Positions 45,577 through 56,628 of a stretch of DNA of 64,000 bases are shown piece by piece (within the stretch, counting starts at the first letter, position 1; each line of letters starts with the position of its first letter). Origin of the DNA: Hyperoplus lanceolatus. Its lineage: Eukaryota > Chordata > Actinopteri > Uranoscopiformes > Ammodytidae. The notes beneath the pieces are model-generated. The model did not search any database, was not told where the DNA came from, and saw only the letters and a list, made by a program, of their open reading frames with translations. The translations under genes and the position numbers were made by a program. The stretch spans positions 19,597,001-19,661,000 of the forward strand of contig CM049417.1 in the NCBI GenBank assembly GCA_026929865.2. The letters are read 5' to 3'.

Positions 45577-47632
45577 TAGGGATGCACCGATCCACTATTT
45601 TTAGTTCCGATCCGATTCCGATATCTGGGTTTTGGATATCGGCCGATACCGATACTGTCCGATACAATATCATAATTATTCTACATTTCTTTGTTTGTGG
45701 TGACTTTATGTGTAAGGCTAGGAAGGCTTAAGCAATTCTGAGCAAGAAATATACACGAATGCATTAGGGCCGGGCCGAATAATTCGAATATCGAAAAACT
45801 TGTTTGTTAAGTTTGTATTCGAACCTCAATTCAGTATTCCAAATATATATATTTTTTTATATATATATTTTATGTTTTTTTTTTGCACAAGTAGCTTAAA
45901 CTGCAATATATGTTGTCAGCAAATATTACTACTCAGATATACACGTTATATATACAACAATTGTTAAAATATAAATGTAATGCTCATTTAAAGCAAATTA
46001 TCAAATTATTTGAACTTTGACCTAGTTGGCCACCGTCCTTTCAAAGAGCAATCGGTATGGAAGTAAATGAGTGTCATCGGATTTTGAAAATAAAAAGCCA
46101 TTGAATTTTAAGCACTGAATATTTATGCATTGAAATAACGTATCTGAATTTTTTGCAGCATTGAAACAATGTATCTAAATTTTTGCCCGCATTGAAATAA
46201 TGTATCTGAATGTTTTGCCTCTGAATTTAACTCATTACATTTTACAAATGTTCACCTTTATTTTACCATGTTCTCAAATTCAAAATCTAATTTTCAACGT
46301 TAAAAAATTCAACATGCCAAATTCAACTGCAAAATCCCATGTATGAAATTCAGAGTAAAACTTTGGGGACCCAAGGAAGAGCAATCGATCATAGATAGTA
46401 GTTTGCATTCAACAAAGAGAGCAAGTGGGAAACAAACATGTTTCTATATATATGCTAGCCATTATATTATTCCCTATATAGAAACATGTTTGTACTCACC
46501 CAAGCACCATCGTTACTTGTGTTGCCGTTTGACATGGCTAAAACCTGATTTGCCTTCCTGCATCAGTCAGGGGTATCCAAGGCAACAAGCTAATATTCCC
46601 ACTGGCTCTCTTTGTTTGAACGCGATCTAGCATCTATGATCGATTGCTCTTCCTTGGGTCCCCAAAGTTTTACTCTGAATTTCATACATGGGATTTTGCA
46701 GTTGAATTTGGCACGTTGAATTTTTTAACGTTGAATATTTGATTTTGAATTTGAGAACATTGTCAAATAAAGGTGAAAATGAGTTATTTAAAATGTAATG
46801 AGTTAAATTCAGAGGCAAAAAATTCAGATACGTTATTTCAATGCTGCAAAAAATTCAGATACGTTATTTCAATGCATAAATATTCAGTGCTTAAAATTCA
46901 ATGGCTTTTTATTTTCAAAATCCGATGACACTCATTTTCTTCCATAATCGGTGATACACCAGCTGTTGGCTACGTGACATTGTCAGAGCGAGGCAAACTA
47001 AAAGTGGCACCAAGCGCAGTAGGAAGACAGAGAGGGAGGAAGAATATCAACATATGTGTTTCCCTTAACTTTATACCACAACATTAGCGTGATCTCGGCG
47101 AAATGCTAACGTTAGCTTAGCTTAGCTGTTTGTTTAAATTCCCTGTGCAGTGCTGCTATTGCCAATCAACAGTGACTTCCTTGCATCATAGGAATACGCG
47201 GTCAATAATGGATATAATATGGATACAAAAGACTATCAATATTGGATCTTTTGTATGGATTTATAAATCCCCGAAAATGCATGTTCCAGGATGGATTAAT
47301 AAACTTGTTTAAGCTACGATGGCACAGCTGATTTGGAACGGAACAACAGCTCTGTTCGCTTCCACGGGGAAAAAGTAAGAAACTCAGACTTTGGTGTGTT
47401 TTTTTAGAACGAGTATTCAAATCATATCTCCCTCCACCGAACGTCGGCATCTGCTCGCGCGGGGCTTTCGCTCTTTCATAGTTTAAAAAAAAAAAAATTA
47501 TATTAATTTAATTAATTTTTATTTATTTTTTTATCGGATTTTATATCGGAGCTGTCAGTCCGATATCCGATCCGTAGATTTCGCCCATATCGGACCCGAT
47601 ACCGATACTGGATCGGATCGGCCCCATCCCTA
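45577..47632. mobile_element. hAT element, TAGGGATG ends
   Basis: Starts TAGGGATGCACCGATCC and ends GGATCGGATCGGCCCCATCCCTA. Perfect 8-base duplication GGTTTTGC (45569-45576, 47633-47640). Subterminal CCGATATC/GATACCGATA-type repeats are typical of this fish hAT kind. The interior has no transposase frame. It holds a GGGCCGGGCCGAATAATTCG segment (45767), which resembles another hAT end, and the long foldback at 46056-46946. Near its right end lies a segment shared with the hAT at 15575. Confidence 0.93.
46056..46946. mobile_element. Long foldback element
   Basis: Two arms of about 370 bases are inverted copies: left 46056-46430 (start TATGGAAGTAAATGAGTG, then GTCATCGGATTTTGAAAATA) and right about 46572-46946 (ending TTTTCAAAATCCGATGACAC then TCATTTTCTTCCATA). 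ATCGG stands on both sides (46051-46055, 46947-46951). The arms carry a repeated unit of about 31-33 bases (GCATTGAAATAACGTATCTG), three times on the left and twice on the right. A second inner hairpin, AACATGTTTCTATATA and its inverse, lies near the loop (about 46435-46492). No coding capacity; superfamily unknown. Confidence 0.85.
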
Positions 47633-47884
47633 GGTTTTGCGCCAGTTTCAGTTGAAGTCAGAAGCTGGCGCATGTCATACGTCACAACCAAACGTTATGC
47701 GATTGGTTGGCAGATCCAGAGTGGCTCTGGGCACATCCAATAGTTTTAAACTTCAACAGACACCCGCCTTCAAGTGTGTTTACATTTGTCAATTGAGCGA
47801 TTCCAGACCTTCTGTACAAATTAAATGAAGTACAATGGTCTGGTAAGGCTATATAAAACTGGCAGTTGATGTCCTTTCACTCTG

Positions 47885-47965
47885 CGAGACACTGCAGGTG
47901 AAAAGGGTAACATTTTGAACTTGTAGATATCATGGAAGCTAAATAGACACAAATCTCAAAATTAT
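47885..47965 (+). repeat. Dispersed repeat D, start fragment
   Basis: GAGACACTGCAGGTGAAAAG, GTAACATTTTGAAC and ATATCATGGAAGC match 27915-27985 and the reverse of 60850-60910. Only the first part of the family is present. Confidence 0.6.
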
Positions 47966-48784
47966 CCTTTATAAATAACCCCATTATATCCTGAGTCAAG
48001 CTTGTCCTCGGGCACACATGTACTAGAGACAATTTTGAAGCAAACTACATTTGCATTTCCATGTTTCTCCTAGAAAGCAGTCAGTGGAAGGCTGCTGCTG
48101 GTGATGGTGGTGCAGAATAAGTGAGTACTGACTTTATCTTTGTGTGGTACCTCTCCCTCATATGCAATCAAAGCCCTCTTATCAGCAGAGTTTCCTGCAA
48201 TGCCGAAAACTCTCCATCATGTGCCAAAGCGCTCCTCCCCAAAGGCTATCATAATCTGCTCCGCTTGCATAATGGTAATCGTTCAAATACCTTGATCAAC
48301 ACAACAGGATAAGCACGCTGGCGGTGCAGGGAGGTGAGTGAGTGAGCGAGCGAGAGAGAGTGTCTGGTAGACAGAGAGAAAGCCAAAGGAGGTCCAGTTT
48401 CTGAAACGAGTATAGGCTCGAGCGATGGGGAGGCAAATGCCTGTGGTTTCCACTGAGAGGTGTGGCTCAGTTTGGTGTATCTCGGCGCGCATTTTGTTTG
48501 CGATTCAACTGTCAAAAGTTGGGACGGAGTATGAAAATAAGCTAAATGTGCTGCACTATTTTTGGTACCCTGTCGTTGGGGCACCAAGCCTCCCCAAAAG
48601 GGTGGAGCTGCACACTGCGGTGTGTTGATTGCTCCACAAAATCATCATTTCTGAGCGAGAGAGTCTTGTCTTAGAGGACAGTATCGACAAATTTGGTTTA
48701 TTCTGTAGTGAAGTTTTTCCTCTTCATTTAATGTATTAGTGGGCTGTGTCCCGCTGCTACAATATCACTATAGGTCCGCACAGT
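47966..48784. other. No feature seen
   Basis: Single-copy-looking; overlapping frames on the minus strand (48249-48587) are short and unremarkable. Confidence 0.4.
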
Positions 48785-48965
48785 TCAACGGCTTTGGCCC
48801 ATAGGCTGTATATACTCTGACCGCTGATACCATCGTCCAGCATAAACCCTGCCTATGCAGGAAAGGGTACTGTCGTTATAGTGGAAAAGCAAGCCAGATC
48901 TACGGTTACCGTGCCCTACCGAACTGTGCTGGAGCGAACTCAGCTGGTCAGTGTAACAGAGGGTA
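48785..48965 (+). repeat. Partial GTTTCCACC-type element (family K)
   Basis: ATAGGCTGTATATACTCTGA, ATCGTCCAGCATAAACCC, GGAAAAGCAAGCCAGATCTA and CGAACTGTGCTG are collinear with the right half of 52433-52773. Left end absent. Confidence 0.6.
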
Positions 48966-49952
48966 AATGGTGAGAGATCAGATGAAATTATGAAACCGGA
49001 AGATGCATTGAGGAAGAATGGGGAGAGGGAAAACACATAAGTGGGAGAATTAGATACAGAGAAAGGCAAAGGATAGAAGGGTATAGCTCCATCCGCCTTT
49101 GACTCCATGAGGAAACTCTACGCCACTGCATTCTGCCCCCCCCCCCCCCCCCCCCATTTTTCCCAGCCAGCTTTGGAGAAGACGATAGCATTGATCATCT
49201 TAAAAGACCGCTTTTTCCTGTCACCGTATCACCTCACGCCATTAAGATGACTGGTTGAGTTGCCTTAAAAGGTTTCTCTTGTGCCTGGCAAGCTAATAGA
49301 ATGCATTTCAAATTGGTTTAGGTTTGTCAGCAGTTTCACTGGGTGAAACTGCTGTCATATTAGTATTATTCAGCGATCGGATCTGTTATTAGATCAGGGT
49401 TTATAAAAGGAGAGCAAAATAAGGGATGGTAAATCTACTCAAAGTCGCATCCAATTGTGAGGATGGGGGCACATAACACACTTGAATTGAGATCCGGTGT
49501 AATTGGAAACACATGTTCATCAATCAAAAGCAAGGTAATTCCATCGTCATCGCACAGGCTCCTATGACAAACACTATTGTCCTGATACATTACTTCTTCA
49601 ACACCCCGGGACTCCCTTGGGACTTCCTCCAAAATCTGACAAGTACTCGGAGGATGAATGGAAAGTAAATAGATTATTCTTTTCTGCAGATCGCTCACAT
49701 TTCCTCCTCCCATAAATCCACTTGTCTTCGCATAAATCTTTGGGAAGTTGTGGGGGCCGTCCCCTGTGCCTCTGCTTATTAGCCGACCAGGGATCAATTT
49801 ATCACCTTTGAGGACAAAGAACGGAGGGCGTCGGGGGATTCTCACTATCCCTTTGATTTATGGAGTCGGAGAAGAGAAAGGGCATTTTTGGGTCATGCAA
49901 ATGTATTCTCCGCAAAAGGGCATGCCCAGCCCACCTCCTCTTTGTATTGAAC
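48966..49952. other. Noncoding with a poly-C run
   Basis: C20 at 49136-49155. 49730-49900 (CCAGGGATCAATTTATCACC) looks conserved by texture only. A 136-codon minus-strand frame at 49435-49845 shows no recognisable domain. Confidence 0.35.
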
Positions 49953-49955
49953 TAA

Positions 49956-50321
49956 AGGAACACTATGTAAATTTGGGTGTGTCAGAAGAAGTGAAAAAGG
50001 TATATATTCTCAAAACTGAATAAACAAACTTTCCTCCCAGGAACAAATGTGATCCCTGGAACACTGTTTGAAGTTAGAAAGATTCCTGAAATGTATTGTT
50101 TCCCACTGTTTACAGCAGCAGGGCCCACAGTTTGGTTTACAGACATATTCTAGTCTTATCTTTGGTTCCAGGTTCCTCAAAATAATTGTGTTTTCCGATT
50201 TATGATTATAAAATTATTCAATACTAAGAATTACATGTAGAGAAAAAAACATTTTGTAAACCTACTTCTGGTTATGCTAATGTGAAAAAATTCCACTTGT
50301 TTGAAACTGCATAGTGCATCG
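49956..50321. mobile_element. Degenerate TTAA-type TIR element 4
   Basis: Starts AGGAACACTATGTAAATTT; the reverse of its end is CGATGCACTATGCAGTTT, a decayed inverted pair. CTAA is on the left (49952-49955) and TTAA on the right (50322-50325). The right TTAA is shared with the next element. Confidence 0.55.
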
Positions 50322-50325
50322 TTAA

Positions 50326-50587
50326 AGGAATAGTTCAGTATATTTGATCTGGGGTTGTATGAGTAATGCATAGTTAGACTGGTATTATATGGAGATGGCG
50401 ATTTGCGCTTCACTATTGTTCTGCTGGCCCAATGCGCAACATTACAAGGCTGACTTCTGCTACAGCGTCGTCCTTCCCAAACCCCTTTATACAGTGATTA
50501 CAATGATCACCATCTCCAGAAGGTAACAGCCTTACATTGCACAAGTACCTCATAAAAACCCCACTTTGATATTACTGAACTATCCCT
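50326..50587. mobile_element. TTAA-flanked TIR element 5
   Basis: Starts AGGAATAGTTCAGTATATTT and ends AATATTACTGA...ACTATCCCT. TTAA on both sides (50322-50325, 50588-50591). 262 bases, non-coding, with inverted GGAGATGG/CCATCTCC blocks inside. Confidence 0.87.
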
Positions 50588-50591
50588 TTAA

Positions 50592-51940
50592 TTCTGTTCG
50601 GCAGCGTGTGGAAGAGTGGAATTTGTAAAGTAAAAGAGGTGGTCAGAGTATGAATGAGAGGGGTTAAGCTTGTTTAAGTGATTGCTAATGATGGTGTGCC
50701 ACGTATCAAAGTCAAATGATCCACTTTCGGTGATGGCTGAAAGAAAAGGAGCTGCTGAATATTCCTCAGCGAAAAGACGCTTAAATCCACAGCACGGACC
50801 GGAGCATGCAGTTCTAAGCCTCCGCCACTAGTCTGTGCTATTGGTCTGGCAAATCTTTCCTCTACTCTCATGACCCATTTTTTTTTTAATGTAAGGAGCT
50901 GCAGCAGGAATGTGTCTGCCCCACCTCACCTGCGCTAAGTGGCTACCTCATCCTGGCAAATGAACTACAGTTCCATGCTCCCCGCTCTACAACTCCCCTC
51001 ATTTTTCACTGCCCTCATGTAAATGATGGGCCTGGCCTGGGGAAGGGGGCATTGGGGGGGCTTCTGGGAAATGTATTTCTTGTGAAGTTGAAGTTGCTCA
51101 AGTGAGGTTGATGGAGTGTTTGCCATGTTTTGAATGGTGCGGTTACAAGGCAGGTTTGAAAGATTGCATCACTTATGATTTGGCATACATTCTGTGTGAT
51201 TCAACCTCTCATCATGAGATCCTATATAGCAGAGGATGGGGAACATGGGGGCTTTGTTTTTGAGGTAACAGAAGGTACTTTCATGTCAGAACATTCACTC
51301 ATTCTTCCTGTGCGTGCATGAGCCACGAGTTTAGACTGCACTGTGAAAAAGAAAAAGTGTTCATGCGCATTCACAAGTCGCTCCGCGTTTGCTATTTTGG
51401 AGATTACACTATGCATTTTTCAACACCTTCTCTGTCAAACCCAAAACCCAAACTCCATTCTGTTCCTCCTGTGGTTTGTGTGCCTCTTAAACTACACACT
51501 GCATGCAGGCTCCCACTTCACAACTCACTCGCCACCATCTTGGCACTCGTCCACACTCATCGCTCCTCATAATAAATGAGCCCACATGCGGCCACACTAC
51601 ATTTCTCCAAACGCCTATACCGGTACTACCCACCACATCTTTGTCATCTTATCTCTCCCGGTTTCCCCCTTTTTACTACCTTGCTTATAGGTACAACCCT
51701 AGCCTTTTTTTATTTCTTTATTATTTATTTGTGGCAGAGAGCATAAGACTGGCCGTTTGCTGAGTGGGCAGCAGCAGGGAGCGGAGGAGGACAGAAGAAG
51801 AGAGTTATCTAACAGGATTAAAGAAGAACAACGGAATGGAGAGCACTTAAAATACTCATGACATGAGCCCTCTTGCAACAAGGATGGGATGAGTAACAAT
51901 GGCTGAATCACTTTCGAGGCGTTCTGACTCTACACAATAT

Positions 51941-51998
<58 letters not shown>

Positions 51999-52103
51999 AC
52001 TCTACTTCTATTTCCCCCTTTTTACTTACAGGCCAGGGGATATAATGGATCTCAACGGAGTTGTGTTAATAGTGTGAGTGTGAGAGACGGTAAGTGTGTG
52101 TGA

Positions 52104-52178
<75 letters not shown>

Positions 52179-52432
52179 TAATTAACCAATGAAAAAAAAG
52201 CAATTCAATTCAAATGGAATGACAAGAGCTTCCACCAGCATACACTGTCTGCCCTGGGTAGATATTGTTAGATAGAGCAGGAGAACATGGATGGTTGAGG
52301 CTAAATCAGGAGGGAGAATGGATATAGATGATCAGGTGTTTCAATGAGAGATAAAGGTTTCTGAAGTAGGGAGTGAGAATCTGGCAATGTAATTTTCATC
52401 AAAGCCAGAATGAATGATGGGCAGGTTTATAC
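50592..52432. other. Noncoding with TC and GT/GA microsatellites
   Basis: (TC)n at 51942-51995; (GT)n then (GA)n at 52098-52173. The rest, including CG-bearing stretches near 51300-51560, shows only short chance frames. Confidence 0.5.
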
Positions 52433-52773
52433 CTTGTTTCCACCGAGCAGTTGGGTACGGCTAGGCACACATTTATTTAGTTTCCATTGTCACATGGTAG
52501 AAAGGGTACCAAAATGAGCCAGTCAAACCGCTCCCATTTCTGTCACCCTTTCTTCTGGGTACCAATCCATCCCAAAGGGTCCACATGATGCCCAACTGCT
52601 ATGATGCCACCATAGTTAGGTACTCTGATCCATAGACTATATGATCTCTGATCGCTGTCATCACTGTCCAGCTTAAACCCCACCAAGTAAGGGTGCTGAA
52701 GGCAGTGGAAATGCAAGCCAGATCCAGGGTTACAGTTCCGAACTGAACTGTGCTGATCAGTGGAAACGAGGCA
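52433..52773. mobile_element. GTTTCCACC-type TIR element (family K)
   Basis: Starts CCTTGTTTCCACCGAGCAG, ends TGATCAGTGGAAACGAGG. Inverted ends with several changes, GGTACC-type blocks inside, and a related partial copy at 48785-48965. Target duplication not clear. Non-autonomous. Confidence 0.7.
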
Positions 52774-54134
52774 TTAGATGAAGACTGAATGAAAGAAAAT
52801 GAGAGATTTGGCAAAAGGTAGACATGCAGAAATGTGCAGACGTGCAGAGATGGCTAAAGGGCAGGCGGATAGATGATGAAGTATGTCCTGTCAAGAATTG
52901 GGCAAGGAAGAAAGACTGCTTGGCCCACTTCTCTTCCAAACCGGGGAGATAAAAAGATTTCACAGCCAAGGCCAAAGCAATTTCTTAGTTACCTTCAATG
53001 GTCTGTTACACACAAATGTGTGTGTATTGAGATGTCGGCAACAAATAGGGACAAATGTCCTTCCCCTCAGCCTCACCGTACAGGAACCAGAAAGGTGGAA
53101 CAACATGACAAATTTCCTCATGGGCGGATCGGACTTTGGGAAGAGAATAGCACTTCAAACGACCGGCAGCTTCCCTTGGCCGTCTGACTCACCAAGATAG
53201 TAGCTGTCTGGCAGCTCGGACCAAAAGCACAGACGCACTCCATTGCACACAGGTGTTGGAGCAGCACACAGCATTTTTCATAAGTACACACAAACCCTCT
53301 TCTACTGTACTCCCCAAAACAGCTTATTCCTCAACAAAAAAAACCCTAACGCAGAAGCCTCCCTTCACCTTTTGTCAATGGCGACATGGAGTATCTATCT
53401 ATCCTGAGTGTAGATGTGACAACTAGATTTTGAGTTGACTTTAATGCAGTGAGCTAATGTGTTTACACTTGCTATAAAAAGATTCCACTTGGCGCATATT
53501 ATCTGTGGATGAGGTCTCTAGAGTTGCCGCTCACTTTCCTTTTTATATCGCATAACAAACATGTGACGGCTGTGGGAGAGAAAACTCTCCAGCCTTTGTA
53601 AATAGGGCACCGTTTGAATACATTTTACTCCTGGCGTGTGCTTATTGAGCATTCATTCCTTTCATTCCATCCCCAAACGGAGAAGTAAATAAGCATTTGA
53701 AAACATATGAATAAATACAGCAGTGTGAGTGCTTGTGTACGAACATGTGGTTGTCTTCTGCCCTCATTCAGAATGTATTGCGTCCTTGGTGGTTATGTAA
53801 GGGAGGATTTTTTAATGATGGTAAGATCATGGCAGTATGTGCAAAATAATGATGACTTGGCCGCCTGGTAAATTGACTGAGAGATTTTGGCTTCAGTGCT
53901 GACCCTAAAGAGAGGACTTAAGGAGCGTCTGGGATTTTGAAAGTCAAAAGATAAAGGCTTTTATGAACACAGGAACTGTGAGTAGTTCAATTTTTTTTAG
54001 CTCTTTGCTGTAACAAGAATCGTTATGCTATAAAAAAAAACCCTGGTGGAATAACTCAAAGGCATACTCAGTTGTTTCTAATAGCAGGGGAAGGTGGAGC
54101 GGGGGGAAGGCGGCAGAAAGAAAGTGGGGCACTA
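52774..54134. other. Noncoding; candidate conserved stretch 53440-53720
   Basis: No gene. 53440-53720 (GCATATTATCTGTGGATGAG, GTGTGCTTATTGAGCATTCA) is repeat-free. A-run near 54030. Confidence 0.35.
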
Positions 54135-55101
54135 GCAATCAGGGGGGTCTGGAGCCCCTGCCCTTGTGCAACCAGCCAACCATTTGAGTTACTGGTGAGT
54201 TTCTATCATCTTGATCCAGTATGCCTATCCTCCTCTGACCTCTGACTTCAACAAGGCATTTTCGTCCACACAAATGCCGCTCACTGGAGATTCTTCTCTC
54301 TCTGTAAGCCCTAGAGATGGTTGTGCGTGAAAATCCCAGTAGATCAGCAGTTTCTAAAATACTCAGACTATCCCATCTGGCACCATCAACATTGCCATGT
54401 TCAACGTCACTTAAAGGTCCCATATTATGCTAAATGCACTTTTTAAATGTGTTCCAACATATCCATGCATCCACGGTGTGCCTAGAGACTGCCAAAATAT
54501 CAAAACAAATAACAATCTCTCCTTTTCTCACTCTCCCCTTTTCTGAAACCCCCAACCCTACCCCTTGATATACTCCAGTCAGAATTCTCCCAGTTTCTGA
54601 CCTCACAAACTGGAAAGCCAGAAGCTACCACTGTGCAGCCCACACCCCTGTTTCTTATTGGTCCACGGCCCTGACAGACAGAGGGCGAGGCGTATCTGGC
54701 TTCGCTTCCGGACAGGGGGCGGGGGCAGCTCAAAGATTGTATATTTACGAGGGGAGCTGCAGCTCTTTTAAAAAAAATAGGCCATTGTGAGATTAGCTGA
54801 ACATCAGCATAGTACAATACATTATCTGAAAGTTTTTTTCAGCAAACAATTAAAGAAAAACGTATTAGGGACCACTAAGACCATATAATATGGTGTATAA
54901 TAGTACCGAAAAGTGTATGATATGGGAGCTTTAAACCCCCTTTCTTCCCCATTCTGATGCTCGGTTTTAACTTCAATAAGTTGTCCTGTCCAGGTCTACA
55001 TGCCTAAATGCATTGATTTGCTGCCATGTGATTGGCTGATAAGTTGTATGAGTTAACAAGAAAATGAACCGCTGTACCTAATAAAGTGGCCGGTGAGTGT
55101 A
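54135..55101 (-). mobile_element. Tc1-like transposon, 5' part, split by a TTAA element
   Basis: The 5' terminus on the minus strand is at about 55101 (reverse of ATAAAGTGGCCGGTGAGTGTA). Untranslated leader text (CCAATCACATGGCAGC, ATTTAGGCATGTAGACCTGG in reverse) leads into the transposase start. After the TTAA element (54415-54930) the frame continues from 54423: SILETADLLGFSRTTISRAY, then SSERHLCGRKCLVEVRGQRR, then DRNSPVTQ. This is the paired-type helix-turn-helix DNA-binding half of a Tc1 transposase. The copy stops at about 54175, so the whole DDE catalytic half and the other terminus are missing. Confidence 0.9.
54415..54930. mobile_element. TTAA-flanked TIR element 6, inside a Tc1
   Basis: Starts AGGTCCCATATTATGCTAAA and ends TGTATGATATGGGAGCT, inverted with two changes over 14 bases. 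TTAA on both sides (54411-54414, 54931-54934). 516 bases, no coding capacity. The duplicated TTAA falls in the Tc1's TTTAAGTGACGTTGAACATG, at the start of the transposase gene. Confidence 0.92.
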
Positions 55102-55109
55102 TATATATA

Positions 55110-56628
55110 CAGTCATATGAAAAAGTTTGGGACCCCCTTCTAATTTTGGGGATTTTTGTTAATCATTAGCTGGGATAAGCACATTTGTTTACATGTATGA
55201 CATACCTTAGGTAAACAGAAGCAATTCAGCAGTGTCATTTTGTTTATTGGAATAATATGCAATAAGCATCATAACAATATTTGACAGGTGCATAAATTTG
55301 GGCACCCCAACATAAAAATGACATCAGTACTTAGTTGAGCCTCCTTTTGCAAAAATAACAGCCCCCAGACGCCTCTGGTAGCCTGTGATGAGTGTCTGGA
55401 TCCTGGATGTAGGTATTTTTAACATTCTTACATACTAAAGCGATCCAGTTCAGTTAAATGTGATGGCTGCCGAGCATGGAAAGCCTGCTTCAAATCATCC
55501 CATAGATTGTCGATGATATTCAAGTCATTGGACTGCGACGGCCATATCAGGACATTGTACTTTTCCCTCTGCAGGAATTTGAACTGTGTTAAGGGTCATT
55601 GTTTTGTTGGAATATCCAACCCCTGTGCAACTTCAACTTTGTGACTGATGCTTGAACATTATCCTGAATAATCTGTTGAAACTGGGTTGAATTCATCCGA
55701 CTATCGACTTTAACCAGGGCCCCAGTCCCTGAAGTGGCCACAGCATGATGGAACCTCCACCAAATTTGACAGTAGGTAGCAGGTGTTTTTCTTGGAATGC
55801 AGTTTTCTCCTTTCGCCACGTAAAGCACTTTTTATGATGACCAAATAACTTATTTTTTGTCTCATCAGTCCAAAGCATTTTCTTCCAATATGAATCTGGC
55901 TTGTCTAAATGAGCTTTAGCATACTCCAAGCAACTGTATCTCTGGCGTGGGCGCAGAAAGGGCTTCCTTCTCATCGTCCGGCCACACAGATGTTTTGGTG
56001 CAAATTGCACTGAATTGTTGAACCATGTACAGATACACAATCTGCAGCCAGATGTTCTTGCAGGTCTTTGGAGGTGATCTGTGGGTTGTGTGCAACCATT
56101 CTCACAATCCGCCGCATATGCCGCTCTTGTACTTTTCTTGGTCTGCTAGACGTGGGTTTAACTGCAACTGTGCCTGTGTCCTTCCATTCCCTGACAACAT
56201 TCCTTACAGTAGAAATTGACAATTGAAACCTTTGGGAAAGCTTCTTGTAGCCTTCCCCTAAACCATGACAATGAATAATCTTTGTTTTTAAGATGTTTTG
56301 GGAACTGTTCTGATGATCCCATTCTGTATCACTTCTGCAGAGAGTCAAAGAGAAGTGGAACTTGCATTTAGGCACCTAAAATACCTTTTCTCATGATTAA
56401 ACAGACCTTTATATGAGGTTCCAGGCTTAACAACATAATCCAACCAATGTTGTGTTTAAAGTCCTCAGTTTTACATGCTGTTACATGCATTACAATCAGC
56501 AAAACCACAAGGGTTCCCATATTTTTGCACAGCCAGTTTTTCACATTTTATTTTATTTCATAAAACTAAATACTGCTTTTCAAAAAATATTTGTTTGGAA
56601 AACATCCCAGTACTTAGCTGTTCCTGGT
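55110..56628 (-). mobile_element. Second Tc1-like transposon, decayed transposase
   Basis: The left terminus CAGTCATATGAAAAAGTTTG follows a TA at 55108-55109. Transposase pieces on the minus strand, in order: LSQRFQLSISTVRNVVREWK (helix-turn-helix, 56375-55971); RRKPFLRPRQRYSCLEYAK and KKMLWTDETKNKLFG (first catalytic D region, 56040-55693); then in another frame QASVTKLKLHRGWIFQQNND (55828-55589). In that last part the second catalytic D of QQDNDP reads N, and the later IIENLW motif reads IIDNLW. At least one frameshift separates the middle and last pieces. The right terminus is lost; homology stops near 56628. Dead element. Confidence 0.9.

Larger units (their letters stand above)
45418..47851 (-). 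mobile_element. TAGCCTGG element (family A), copy 4, split by a hAT
   Basis: Reverse orientation. Outer ends TAGCCTGGCACCGCCC and the decayed CTGGTAAGGCTA. 9-base duplication TATAAAACC/TATAAAACT (8 of 9). The interior before and after the hAT (45577-47632) joins into the same order as copies 1-3 (for example CTTCAGTAGTCAGTCTGG on the left; AACGTTATGCGATTGGTTGG and AAACTTCAACAGACACCCGC on the right). Without the insertion it is about 370 bases. Confidence 0.88.

Noticed and set aside
48249-48587. Overlapping minus-strand frames suggesting a gene
   Set aside because: Composition is low-complexity (S/L/H-rich) and neither frame has a known motif.
49435-49845. 136-codon minus-strand frame
   Set aside because: No recognisable domain; in-frame sequence overlaps what looks like noncoding single-copy DNA and the frame has no flanking splice or poly-A signals.
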